A DNA stretch of 64,000 bases from positions 491,339 through 555,338 of the forward strand of contig NZ_ATDL01000004.1 of NCBI RefSeq assembly GCF_000416985.1, given 5' to 3'. Under the pieces are notes generated by a model, which was not told the DNA's origin, did not search any database, and saw only the letters and a program-made list of their open reading frames with translations. The stretch's first letter is position 1. Each line of letters starts with the position of its first letter. Origin of the DNA: Sphingobacterium paucimobilis HER1398 (GTDB lineage: Bacteria; Bacteroidota; Bacteroidia; Sphingobacteriales; Sphingobacteriaceae). Below, in pieces: positions 54,610-63,085 of the stretch. The position numbers were made by a program, and so were the translations under genes.

Positions 54610-56292
54610 ATGTCTGACGAGAAAATAATTTTTTCAATGGCGGGAGTAAATAAAATATATCCCCCACAAAAGCAGGTTTTGAAGAATATTTATCTTTCAT
54701 TTTTCTATGGAGCCAAGATTGGAGTAATAGGATTAAATGGATCTGGTAAATCATCACTTTTAAAAATTATTGCCGGATTAGATAAATCCTATCAAGGAGA
54801 GGTAGTCTTCTCTCCAGGCTATTCCGTTGGCTATTTAGCGCAGGAGCCCGAGTTGGACTTAGATAAAACTGTAAAAGAGATCGTTGAAGAAGGAGTGGCT
54901 GAAATTACTGCCGTTCTAAAGGAATATGAAGATATAAATGAACGATTTGGTCTGCCTGAAGTTTATGAAAATCCAGACGAGATGGATAAGCTTTTGGCGA
55001 GGCAGGGAGAATTGCAAGACAAAATTGATGCAACTAATGCTTGGGAGTTAGATTCCAAGCTAGAGCGTGCGATGGATGCGCTTCGCTGTCCAGAGCCTGA
55101 TGCTAAGATTGTCAATTTGTCAGGAGGAGAGCGTCGTAGAGTTGCTCTTTGTCGTTTGTTATTGCAGGAACCGGACGTTTTGTTGCTGGATGAACCTACC
55201 AATCACTTGGATGCAGAATCTATAGATTGGTTAGAACAGCATCTTCAACATTATAAAGGCACAGTAATTGCCGTAACTCACGATAGGTATTTCTTGGATA
55301 ATGTTGCGGGTTGGATTTTGGAACTCGATCGGGGTGAAGGGATTCCCTGGAAAGGTAACTACTCCTCATGGTTAGATCAGAAAGCAAAACGCCTTGCACA
55401 AGAAGAAAAACAGGAAACCAAACGACAAAAAACGTTGGAACGTGAACTGGAATGGGTACGAATGGCTCCAAAAGCGAGACATGCGAAATCAAAAGCACGT
55501 TTACATAATTATGATAAGCTAGCTTCTGAAGAAACCAAAGAAAGAGAAGAAAAATTGGAGCTGTTTATTCCTCCTGGACCTCGCCTAGGGAATGTTGTTA
55601 TTGAAGCAGATAATATTTCAAAAACATATGGAGACCGGATCTTGTTTGAGAATCTTAGTTTTTCGTTGCCTCCTGCAGGTATTGTAGGAATTATAGGACC
55701 GAACGGTGCAGGTAAGACTACATTATTCCGTTTGATAACAGGTCAGGAAGCTCCGGATACGGGAACATTCAAGGTCGGAGAGACTGTTGTGTTAGGTTAT
55801 GTGGACCAATTGCATAACGATTTGGATCCAGAAAAGTCAGTTTGGGAGAATATTACTGAAGGAAATGATAATATTATGCTAGGAAACCGCTCAACAAATT
55901 CTCGAGCATACGTTTCCAAATTTAACTTCAATGGAGCGGATCAACAGAAAAAAGTTGGCGTATTATCCGGTGGTGAACGTAATCGGGTACACCTAGCCAT
56001 AACGTTGAAGAAGGCGTCTAACGTACTGTTACTTGATGAGCCGACCAATGATATCGATGTGAATACGTTGAGAGCTTTGGAAGAAGGACTGGAAAATTTT
56101 GGAGGCTGTGCCGTAGTGATTTCGCACGATAGGTGGTTCTTAGATCGTATTTGTACACATATATTAGCCTTTGAAGGAGATTCACAAGTGTATTTCTATG
56201 AGGGTAACTATTCTGAATACGAGGAAAATAGGAAGAAACGCTTGGGGGATATTGGTCCTCAGCGTATTAAGTACAAGAAATTAGTTAAGTAA
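54610..56292 (+). CDS. ettA: EttA-like ABC-F translation factor
   Basis: The 560-residue protein has two ABC ATPase modules with no membrane part. Walker A occurs as G-L-N-G-S-G-K-S-S near residue 43 and G-P-N-G-A-G-K-T-T near residue 362. The signatures are L-S-G-G-E-R-R-R-V-A near residue 172 and L-S-G-G-E-R-N-R-V-H near 460. The linker carries many Lys/Glu residues. Length and layout match EttA, which binds ribosomes at the E site and gates the first elongation steps by ATP/ADP level. It is followed by the FixL-like kinase after 1 base, which suggests co-transcription but no obvious functional link. Confidence 0.93.
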   Translation: MSDEKIIFSMAGVNKIYPPQKQVLKNIYLSFFYGAKIGVIGLNGSGKSSLLKIIAGLDKSYQGEVVFSPGYSVGYLAQEPELDLDKTVKEIVEEGVAEITAVLKEYEDINERFGLPEVYENPDEMDKLLARQGELQDKIDATNAWELDSKLERAMDALRCPEPDAKIVNLSGGERRRVALCRLLLQEPDVLLLDEPTNHLDAESIDWLEQHLQHYKGTVIAVTHDRYFLDNVAGWILELDRGEGIPWKGNYSSWLDQKAKRLAQEEKQETKRQKTLERELEWVRMAPKARHAKSKARLHNYDKLASEETKEREEKLELFIPPGPRLGNVVIEADNISKTYGDRILFENLSFSLPPAGIVGIIGPNGAGKTTLFRLITGQEAPDTGTFKVGETVVLGYVDQLHNDLDPEKSVWENITEGNDNIMLGNRSTNSRAYVSKFNFNGADQQKKVGVLSGGERNRVHLAITLKKASNVLLLDEPTNDIDVNTLRALEEGLENFGGCAVVISHDRWFLDRICTHILAFEGDSQVYFYEGNYSEYEENRKKRLGDIGPQRIKYKKLVK

Positions 56293-56293
56293 T

Positions 56294-57484
56294 ATGAGCT
56301 TAGAGTCTGCAAGGTTATTAGAAGCAATCATCGATACAGCAATAGATGGCATTATTACTATTGATAATAAAGGTCTAGTAGAGTCCATTAATCCTGCAGC
56401 ACTGACATTATTTGGCTATGCAGCTCAGGAAGTGATAGGTAATAATATTTCCATGTTAATGCCTGAACCTGACCAAAGTAGACACGATAGTTATATTTCG
56501 AACTATAAAGAGACCGGACGCAAAAAAATAATTGGAATAGGTCGAGAAGTAAGAGGGAAAAAGAAAGATGGGACAACGTTTCCTTTCCGATTGGCGGTAA
56601 GTGAAGTTTTTTATAAAGACAAAAGCATCTTTACGGGGTTTGTACATGATCTAACAAAGGAGAAAAAAGCAGAAGATGAACTTTTGAAACATACATTAGA
56701 GCTAGAAGAAGTTGTTCGGCATAGAACGAAGGATTTGATTTCCCTAGTCTCTGAATTGGAAAAGGCAAAGGCGGACGTGAGTAACTCCTTAGAAAAGGAA
56801 AAAGAATTGAATCAATTGAAGTCTAGGTTTGTTTCGATGGCTTCGCACGAGTTCAGAACGCCTCTAAGTTCTGTGCAACTCTCGGCTTCACTGATTGATC
56901 GATATATTGAGCGGCCAGATTTCGAAGCTGTTATGAAGCACACTAATCGCATAAAAGGATCTGTGCAATTACTCAATAATATTCTAAATGATTTCTTGTC
57001 TTTAGAAAAATTGGAAGCCGGGGTTGTTGTGGTTAATAAGCAGAATATCAATCTGGTACATCTTGGAGAAGAGATATCTGGAGAAATGCAGCTCATTTGT
57101 AAGAAAAATCAACATATTGTTTATCAACATACTGGTGACCAAGCAGAATTTTTGCTAGATGCTCACTTGCTAAAAAATAGCATTATAAATTTAGTGTCTA
57201 ATGCTATTAAGTATTCTGGGGAGGATACGTTTATCGAATTCTCTACAGAGATCACAGAGGAAACATGTACGATTGTGGTTAAGGACAATGGAATCGGAAT
57301 TCCTGTAGAAGATCAGAAAAATTTGTTTGAACCTTTTTTTAGAGCACATAATACCGGAAGTATTCCTGGTACTGGATTAGGCCTTAATATTGTAAGAAGA
57401 TATGTCAGCCTTATGGATGGAAAGCTCGAGTATTGGTCTGCGATTAATCAAGGAGCTTTATTCCGAATGGTATTCAATCGTTAA
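56294..57484 (+). CDS. FixL-like haem-PAS sensor histidine kinase
   Basis: The 396-residue soluble kinase has an N-terminal PAS domain (about residues 5-120), a coiled linker (about 125-170) and a kinase core. The PAS sequence M-P-E-P-D-x-S-R-H-D-S-Y-I-S (about residues 56-69) and I-I-G-I-G-R (residues 79-84) match rhizobial FixL, whose haem is held by His200 and whose distal Arg220 controls oxygen binding. H64 and R84 align with these, spaced 20 apart as in FixL. The dimerisation His is H185 in M-A-S-H-E-F-R-T-P-L, and the ATPase G boxes are clear (D-N-G-I-G-I-P, T-G-L-G-L-N-I). It has no membrane segment. It lies 15 bases before its likely partner regulator. Haem binding is inferred from sequence, not tested. 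Confidence 0.88.
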   Translation: MSLESARLLEAIIDTAIDGIITIDNKGLVESINPAALTLFGYAAQEVIGNNISMLMPEPDQSRHDSYISNYKETGRKKIIGIGREVRGKKKDGTTFPFRLAVSEVFYKDKSIFTGFVHDLTKEKKAEDELLKHTLELEEVVRHRTKDLISLVSELEKAKADVSNSLEKEKELNQLKSRFVSMASHEFRTPLSSVQLSASLIDRYIERPDFEAVMKHTNRIKGSVQLLNNILNDFLSLEKLEAGVVVVNKQNINLVHLGEEISGEMQLICKKNQHIVYQHTGDQAEFLLDAHLLKNSIINLVSNAIKYSGEDTFIEFSTEITEETCTIVVKDNGIGIPVEDQKNLFEPFFRAHNTGSIPGTGLGLNIVRRYVSLMDGKLEYWSAINQGALFRMVFNR

Positions 57485-57499
57485 GCTAAATAAGTATAA

Positions 57500-58561
57500 A
57501 TGAAGAAAAGGACGATTTTAATTATTGAAGATAATTTAGAGATTAGAGAAGGTAGTGCTGAAATTTTAGAACTTACTGGAGAGTATGAGGTGATTACGGC
57601 TGAGAATGGAATGATTGGTGTAGAATTGGCAACTAAACATCATCCGGATCTGATTCTTTGCGATATTATGATGCCCGAGTTGGATGGATATGGTGTGCTT
57701 TATATGTTGGGGAAGCAGGACACGACGATGCATATTCCTTTTATTTTTATAACAGCCAAATCTGAGCGTGTAGATATGCGTAAAGCGATGGAGATGGGAG
57801 CGGATGATTATATTGTTAAACCATTCGACGACATAGAGTTATTGAATGCTATAGAAAGTCGACTTCGAAAAAAAGATAGTTTAGATTTAGCGGCAGGAAA
57901 TGGACGGTTTTTAAAACTTGAGGAAGAAGAACAGAACTACCTCTTGGAAAGCTTAGTCAAAGATGCCCGAGTTAAGGTGTTTAAAAAGAAACAGTTGATT
58001 TATGGCACAGATGATTCTCCGCTATATATTTATTATGTTGTAAAGGGAAAAGTGCGCAGTTTTCTTAATTATCAAGATGGTCGGGAGTTATCTACTGATA
58101 TCCATGGGGACGGACACTTTTTTGGTTACGAATCCATTTTAATGAATGAAAATTATACAGAAAGTACAGCTTCACTAGAAGATTCGGAAATAGCGATGAT
58201 TACGCGTGACAGTTTTTTTGAGTTGATTTACCGAAAGCCTGGCATTGCTAGTAAATTTATTCGCATGTTGTCAGGGGATATCAAGGAGAAGGAGGAGCAG
58301 ATGTTGGGCTTTGCGTATGACACGGTTCGCAAACGAGTTGCTAGTGCACTTATTCAGATTGCGGTCAAAAGTAAGGAGAATAAAGATGACGATGAAGTGT
58401 TAATTCGGATCTCGAGAGAAGATCTCGCGGCATTTGCAGGTACGGCAAATGAAACAATAAGTAGAATATTGGCAGAACTCAAAGAGGAGGGGGTAATAAC
58501 CAAAGAAAAGACAGCGATTCGAATACACTCGATAAAAGAATTAAAGAAAATAAAACAGTAA
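57500..58561 (+). CDS. Response regulator with CRP/FNR-type output domain
   Basis: The 353-residue protein joins an N-terminal receiver (E10-D11, phospho-acceptor D55 in L-C-D-I-M-M-P, K-P-F) to a cyclic-nucleotide-binding-like beta-roll (about residues 145-260) and a winged helix-turn-helix (about 280-350). The recognition helix has E318-T-I-S321-R322, the E-x-x-S-R pattern by which FNR reads TTGAT half sites. There are no N-terminal Fe-S cysteines, so control is by phosphorylation. The fusion combines what FixJ and FixK do separately in rhizobia. It is paired with the FixL-like kinase (15-base gap) and lies directly upstream of the haem/cbb3 biogenesis operon, which has an FNR-like site. 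Confidence 0.9.
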   Translation: MKKRTILIIEDNLEIREGSAEILELTGEYEVITAENGMIGVELATKHHPDLILCDIMMPELDGYGVLYMLGKQDTTMHIPFIFITAKSERVDMRKAMEMGADDYIVKPFDDIELLNAIESRLRKKDSLDLAAGNGRFLKLEEEEQNYLLESLVKDARVKVFKKKQLIYGTDDSPLYIYYVVKGKVRSFLNYQDGRELSTDIHGDGHFFGYESILMNENYTESTASLEDSEIAMITRDSFFELIYRKPGIASKFIRMLSGDIKEKEEQMLGFAYDTVRKRVASALIQIAVKSKENKDDDEVLIRISREDLAAFAGTANETISRILAELKEEGVITKEKTAIRIHSIKELKKIKQ

Positions 58562-58597
58562 CAGCGGCTATTAGAACAGATAGCCGCTGTTCTTTTT
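58561..58597 (+). terminator. Terminator after the response regulator gene
   Basis: ACAGCGGCTAT pairs with ATAGCCGCTGT over an eight-base loop and is followed by T-rich sequence (TCTTTTTT). The stem overlaps the last base of the gene's stop codon region. Confidence 0.88.
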
Positions 58598-58604
58598 TAA
58601 TAAG

Positions 58605-58616
58605 TGATAAGAATCA
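58605..58616 (+). promoter_or_regulatory. FNR/FixK-like binding site upstream of the hemN-ccoI-ccoS operon
   Basis: TGAT-AAGA-ATCA is a perfect inverted repeat with the 4-base spacer and half sites of FNR/FixK (TTGAT-N4-ATCAA; outer T and A replaced here). It lies about 64 bases upstream of the likely transcription start, a spacing used by activators of the class I type. The regulator gene immediately upstream encodes an E-x-x-S-R recognition helix that fits such a site. Confidence 0.6.
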
Positions 58617-58661
58617 TTTATTTGTCTGACGATTCACATTCGTAATATGCAGACTTACTGT

Positions 58662-58669
58662 TAGATTTG
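58662..58669 (+). promoter_or_regulatory. -7 box of the hemN-ccoI-ccoS operon
   Basis: TAGATTTG matches TAnnTTTG. No TTTG is found at -33, as expected for an activated promoter. It overlaps the earlier possible start codon of the next gene, which supports a start at 58712. Confidence 0.5.
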
Positions 58670-58711
58670 AATTATTATACCATAAATGAATCAATGATTA
58701 GTGTTGCATCT

Positions 58712-59140
58712 ATGAGGGTTGTTGCATATAATATAAAGGAGTTTGAGAAAGAGTTGCTGGCTAAAGCAAATGCTAAGGTTCACGATCTTACTCTGATTTC
58801 GAACGGACTCAGCTTTAGTACGATTCATTATGCCAAGGGTAAAGAGGTTATTATTATTTCTGATGAAGATCAATTGGACAGGCCATTGTTAGAAGCGCTC
58901 TGGCAGATTGGAGTTAGAAAAATAATAACACGCTCGATGACTTTAAATCATATTGATATACATTATGCATCGACCTTAAAGATGCATATAGCCAATACTC
59001 CCTCCAAGGACCCATCTCCTGAAAGTATAGCGATGCAGACTATTGTAAATCTTCATAATTGGGGTAATAATAAATGCCTGGGAAATGCATGTCATTGCTC
59101 TTTTGACTGTGAAAACAAAAAACATCTATTAAACAAATAA
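58712..59140 (+). CDS. Orphan N-terminal half of a D-lactate dehydrogenase-like protein with Cys tail
   Basis: The 142-residue protein begins MRVVAYNIKEFEKELLAKAN and continues with D-L-T-L-I-S-N-G-L, G-K-E-V-I-I-I-S and L-E-A-L-W-Q-I-G-V-R-K-I-I-T-R-S, then H-I-D-I-x-Y-A, all like the first, catalytic-domain half of D-2-hydroxyacid dehydrogenases. The NAD-binding Rossmann domain and catalytic His and Glu are absent, so it cannot be an enzyme of that family. A tail follows with C-L-G-N-A-C-H-C-S-F-D-C, four Cys and one His in 12 residues, suited to metal, haem or redox binding. It heads an operon for haem and cbb3-oxidase biogenesis, 2 bases before hemN. I started it at ATG 58712 because earlier starts overlap the promoter box. 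Confidence 0.75.
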   Translation: MRVVAYNIKEFEKELLAKANAKVHDLTLISNGLSFSTIHYAKGKEVIIISDEDQLDRPLLEALWQIGVRKIITRSMTLNHIDIHYASTLKMHIANTPSKDPSPESIAMQTIVNLHNWGNNKCLGNACHCSFDCENKKHLLNK

Positions 59141-59142
59141 CT

Positions 59143-60501
59143 ATGCAAGCGGATCCGAATGTACTGATTTCAAAATATAATGTAGCGGCACCTCGGTATA
59201 CGAGTTACCCAACGGTCCCGTTTTGGGAAAATGAGAAGTTTACACAAGCTGATTGGGAGTTTCGAGTAAAAGACAGGTATCAAAATTCGAAAGATAGAGG
59301 TGTCAGTCTATATATTCATCTTCCCTATTGCGAAAGCTTATGTACCTATTGTGGGTGTAATACACGTATTACTAAAAATCATAAAGTTGAAGATCCGTAT
59401 ATCACTTCATTGCTTGCTGAATGGAAGATGTATACAGACTTATTGAATGAGGAGAAACTCAAAATTAGCGAAATACATTTAGGCGGTGGTACTCCCACAT
59501 TCTTTACGCCTCAGAACTTGCAACGTCTGATAGGAGGGATTCTTGAGGGAAACGAAAAAACTGCTGATGCGTCTTTTTCCTTTGAAGCTCATCCTGCAAA
59601 TACGACAGAAGAACATTTAGTAACCTTGTATGATTTAGGGTTTAAAAGGTTAAGTTTAGGTATTCAGGATTTTGATGATAAAGTTCAGGCTATTATTAAC
59701 AGGCATCAAACTATCGAGGATGTTGAACATATTATGGACCAAGCTCGATCTATCGGCTATGAATCCATTAATTTCGATTTGATTTATGGATTGCCTCTGC
59801 AGACAAGGGATTCTGTTCGAAAGACAGTAGAGATATCGTTAAAGATGTCACCAGATCGTATATCTTTCTATAGTTATGCGCATGTACCATGGATAAAACC
59901 CGGACAAAGAAAGTTTACGGAACATGATTTGCCTGAAGGAGAGGAGAAATTGGCTTTATATAAGTTGGGTAAGACTATGATTCAAGAGGCCGGTTATAGG
60001 GATGTCGGAATGGATCACTTTGCAAAGATCGATGATGCTCTTTTCCTTGCAGCTCAAAATGGAACATTGCATCGCAACTTTATGGGATATGCAGATCGAT
60101 ACACACCACTGATGATCGGGTTGGGCGTTTCTTCTATTAGTGATGCTTGGACTGCATTCGCACAAAATGTCAAGACGGTTGAAGAATATCATGCTAAAAT
60201 TCAGGCAGGAGAATTGCCTGTTTTTAAGGGACATTTGTTACACGAAGAAGATCTCATTATACGGGAATACATATTGGATATGATGTGTAAAGGAAAAGTG
60301 GTGTTAAAAGGAAATAAAATAGATAGTAAGATTATCGAGAGATTGGTATCTTTAGTAGATGATGACTTGATTGGGGTTGAAGGAAATGAAATAAATATAT
60401 CAGAGATCGGAAAGTCGTTTCTGAGAAATGTATGTATGGCTTTTGACGAAAGGTTGCAAAAGACAAAAGAAAGAGATAATTTGTTTAGTCAAGCGATTTA
60501 A
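59143..60501 (+). CDS. hemN: Oxygen-independent coproporphyrinogen III oxidase
   Basis: The 452-residue radical SAM enzyme makes protoporphyrinogen IX in haem synthesis without oxygen. The [4Fe-4S] cluster motif is Y-C-E-S-L-C-T-Y-C-G-C near residues 62-72 (C-x3-C-x2-C), with a following H-L-G-G-G-T-P-T. The C-terminal HemN domain carries G-M-D-H-F-A and R-N-F-M-G-Y-A-D. The start begins with MQADPNVLISKYNVAAPRYTSYP, typical of HemN. It starts 2 bases after the dehydrogenase-like gene, so both are one operon, probably induced at low oxygen. Confidence 0.96.
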   Translation: MQADPNVLISKYNVAAPRYTSYPTVPFWENEKFTQADWEFRVKDRYQNSKDRGVSLYIHLPYCESLCTYCGCNTRITKNHKVEDPYITSLLAEWKMYTDLLNEEKLKISEIHLGGGTPTFFTPQNLQRLIGGILEGNEKTADASFSFEAHPANTTEEHLVTLYDLGFKRLSLGIQDFDDKVQAIINRHQTIEDVEHIMDQARSIGYESINFDLIYGLPLQTRDSVRKTVEISLKMSPDRISFYSYAHVPWIKPGQRKFTEHDLPEGEEKLALYKLGKTMIQEAGYRDVGMDHFAKIDDALFLAAQNGTLHRNFMGYADRYTPLMIGLGVSSISDAWTAFAQNVKTVEEYHAKIQAGELPVFKGHLLHEEDLIIREYILDMMCKGKVVLKGNKIDSKIIERLVSLVDDDLIGVEGNEINISEIGKSFLRNVCMAFDERLQKTKERDNLFSQAI

Positions 60502-60507
60502 TTTTTT

Positions 60508-62901
60508 ATGGCAGAGCAAAGTGGTTTGATTACCAAGACCAAATGTTATCACTGTGGGGATGCGGTTGAGCAGACTCCCTATATATTGAAAGATCATCAA
60601 TTTTGTTGCTTAGGTTGTCAGACCGTCTATCAGATCCTCAATGAGAATAATCTACAAAGCTATTATCGATATAATAGTCATCCAGGCAAATCTCAAAAGA
60701 ATCAGAAAGAGGATTTGGAATATCTCGATGAGCCTAACATAGTCGCCAAATTAGTTGACTATCAAGATGACAATATTTCTGTTATTACTTTTTATGTGCC
60801 CGCTATTCATTGTAGCTCGTGTATCTGGTTATTGGAAAATTTGTTTAAGCTGAATCCTTCGGTGAAATCTTCCAAAGTAGATTTCATGAAAAAACAAGCG
60901 AGTATCACCTTTGATAGGCAAGAGATGTCGTTAAAGGGACTGGTGCAGCTACTTCATAATATTGGTTATGATCCTAAAATCACCTTACAGGATGTCATCA
61001 AAGAAGGGAAAAAAATAAATCAAAGTGGATTAATCGGAAAGGTTACAGTGGCGGGGTTCTGTTTTGGGAATTCTATGATGATTAGTTTTCCGGAGTATTT
61101 TGGGATGGCTGAGTTTGAACGTGAATATGCCGCTTTCTTCGGATACATGAACTTAGCATTTGGTCTTCCTGTTTTACTGTATAGTGCTTCCGATTATTTT
61201 CGTTCAGCATGGTATAGTCTCAAACAAAGACGACTGAATCTGGATGTGCCATTGGCATTAGGGATTTTTGTGCTTTTTTTTCGGTCTGCCTTGGAGATTT
61301 TGACCCAGACTGGACCTGGTTTTATTGATACACTATGTAGCCTTGTATTCTTCATACTGATAGGTAAATGGGTGCAGGAGAGGACGTATTACCATATTTC
61401 TTTTGAAAGAGATTATAGATCTTATTTCCCTGTCGCCGTAACATTGTTAGAGGAAGAGCAGGAAAGACCCATGCAGATTGCTGATCTAAAGATAGGACAA
61501 CGGATTTTAGTCCGTAATAACGAGATTATTCCTGCGGATTCTATCTTATTAAAGGGAGAAGCTTTGGTCGATTTTAGTTTTGTGACGGGTGAGAGTAAGC
61601 CTGTTGAGAAAACTTTGGGCGAAGTAGTATATGCTGGTGGTAGACAAACCGGAGGCGCTATCGAATTGGAGGTGGTGAAGGCCGTTTCTCAGAGTTATCT
61701 TACCAAATTATGGAATAATGAAAGCCTGAAGTCGTATGAACGGAAGTTTGAAACATTTGTAGGTGTCATAAGTAAATACTTTACCGTTGGATTGGTTTCC
61801 ATAGCTTTATTGGCAGCTTTGTTTTGGATAATCGGAAGTTCTCCAGATCGGGCATGGGCTGCATTTACTGCTGTTCTTATTATAGCATGTCCGTGTGCTT
61901 TGGCACTAAGCTCACCGTTTACATTGAGTGCGGCGTTGAGTATTTTTGATAAAAATAAAATGTACATCAAAAATACCTCGGCCATAGAGCAGATGGCTGC
62001 GATTGATACCATTGTGTTTGATAAAACAGGTACAATTTCATCTCCGAGTGCGTCTACTATGTTTTTTGAAGGAAGTTTGACCGAACTGGAAAAAGATTTG
62101 GTCTACTCTGTTTGCAGAAATTCAAATCATCCCTTGAGCCGAGAAATCATCAAATGGTTGGGGGGGCGTCGTGTGTTGTCAATAAGTGACTATGAAGAGA
62201 TTATTGGTAAAGGGCAGTCTGCTTGTTATTTAGATTATGATGTTAAGATAGGAAGTGCTTTGTTTACAAACTCCAAGCACTCTGATTTAGAAGGATCGGT
62301 TGTTTATGTTGTAATCAATGACCTTGTGAAGGGAGTTTTTACATTAGAACAGTCTTGGAGGCAGGGATTGGCTGCGGTTATTGGACAATTGAAAACGGAT
62401 TACAACTTGCATCTCATATCCGGCGATAACGAAAGAAGGGCTGATGCTTTACGTATGATTTTTCCGTCAAGTGCTATTCTTTTGTTTAATCAGGATCCTA
62501 ATGATAAATTATTAAAGATAGATGCTTGGCAAGGAGAAGGACAGCATGTATGTATGTTGGGAGATGGATTAAATGATGCTGGAGCTTTACGTAAAGCTGA
62601 TCTTGGCATAGCGGTGTCCGATGATATAAATAACTTTTCACCGGGATGTGACGCTATTTTAGATGGCGTATCATTTGAAAAGCTACCAAGTTTTTTTGCC
62701 TTTAGTAAAGATGCGGTCAAGGTAATTAAAATGAGTTTTGTAATTTCGCTGTTATATAATATAGTGGGAATAAGCTTTGCTGTTCAGGGAACGATGTCAC
62801 CACTTTTTGCAGCTATATTAATGCCTATAAGTACAGTTACTATTATTTCTTTTACCAGTCTTATGACAAGATGGTATGGGAAAAAGAGAAAACTTATTTA
62901 A
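60508..62901 (+). CDS. ccoI: Copper-transporting P-type ATPase for cbb3 oxidase (CcoI/FixI)
   Basis: The 797-residue pump moves Cu across the inner membrane for assembly of cbb3-type cytochrome oxidase. The N terminus has a zinc-ribbon-like Cys pattern (C-Y-H-C-G, then C-C-L-G-C), then an HMA domain with A-I-H-C-S-S-C-I-W-L-L-E-N near residue 100. The membrane Cys-Pro-Cys is in A-C-P-C-A-L-A-L near residue 465, phospho-acceptor D in D-K-T-G-T-I near residue 510, and the hinge G-D-G-L-N-D-A near residue 687. The HMA and N-terminal zinc ribbon are the FixI style. It begins 6 bases after hemN and is followed by ccoS with a 10-base gap. Confidence 0.94.
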   Translation: MAEQSGLITKTKCYHCGDAVEQTPYILKDHQFCCLGCQTVYQILNENNLQSYYRYNSHPGKSQKNQKEDLEYLDEPNIVAKLVDYQDDNISVITFYVPAIHCSSCIWLLENLFKLNPSVKSSKVDFMKKQASITFDRQEMSLKGLVQLLHNIGYDPKITLQDVIKEGKKINQSGLIGKVTVAGFCFGNSMMISFPEYFGMAEFEREYAAFFGYMNLAFGLPVLLYSASDYFRSAWYSLKQRRLNLDVPLALGIFVLFFRSALEILTQTGPGFIDTLCSLVFFILIGKWVQERTYYHISFERDYRSYFPVAVTLLEEEQERPMQIADLKIGQRILVRNNEIIPADSILLKGEALVDFSFVTGESKPVEKTLGEVVYAGGRQTGGAIELEVVKAVSQSYLTKLWNNESLKSYERKFETFVGVISKYFTVGLVSIALLAALFWIIGSSPDRAWAAFTAVLIIACPCALALSSPFTLSAALSIFDKNKMYIKNTSAIEQMAAIDTIVFDKTGTISSPSASTMFFEGSLTELEKDLVYSVCRNSNHPLSREIIKWLGGRRVLSISDYEEIIGKGQSACYLDYDVKIGSALFTNSKHSDLEGSVVYVVINDLVKGVFTLEQSWRQGLAAVIGQLKTDYNLHLISGDNERRADALRMIFPSSAILLFNQDPNDKLLKIDAWQGEGQHVCMLGDGLNDAGALRKADLGIAVSDDINNFSPGCDAILDGVSFEKLPSFFAFSKDAVKVIKMSFVISLLYNIVGISFAVQGTMSPLFAAILMPISTVTIISFTSLMTRWYGKKRKLI

Positions 62902-62911
62902 ATTTAAAACT

Positions 62912-63085
62912 ATGTCAATCATTTTTTTCTTAATCGGATGCAGTGTTTTGATAGCCTTGTTTTTCTTATGCGCTTTCTTCTGGGCGAATAAGACTGGGCA
63001 AAATGATGATACATATACCCCCTCTGTACGCATTCTTTTTGATGATGAGGTTAAAGCTGATAGCGAAACGGAAGAAAAGAAGTGA
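62912..63085 (+). CDS. ccoS: cbb3-type cytochrome oxidase assembly protein CcoS
   Basis: The 57-residue protein has a single membrane helix (M-S-I-I-F-F-L-I-G-C-S-V-L-I-A-L-F-F-L, residues 1-23) and a short acidic tail with D-D in the C-terminal half, the CcoS pattern. It helps insert cofactors into cbb3 oxidase. I chose ATG 62912, since an earlier start inside ccoI would add residues without likeness. The cytochrome oxidase genes ccoNOPQ that normally follow it are not found in the 850 bases before the rRNA gene. Confidence 0.85.
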   Translation: MSIIFFLIGCSVLIALFFLCAFFWANKTGQNDDTYTPSVRILFDDEVKADSETEEKK

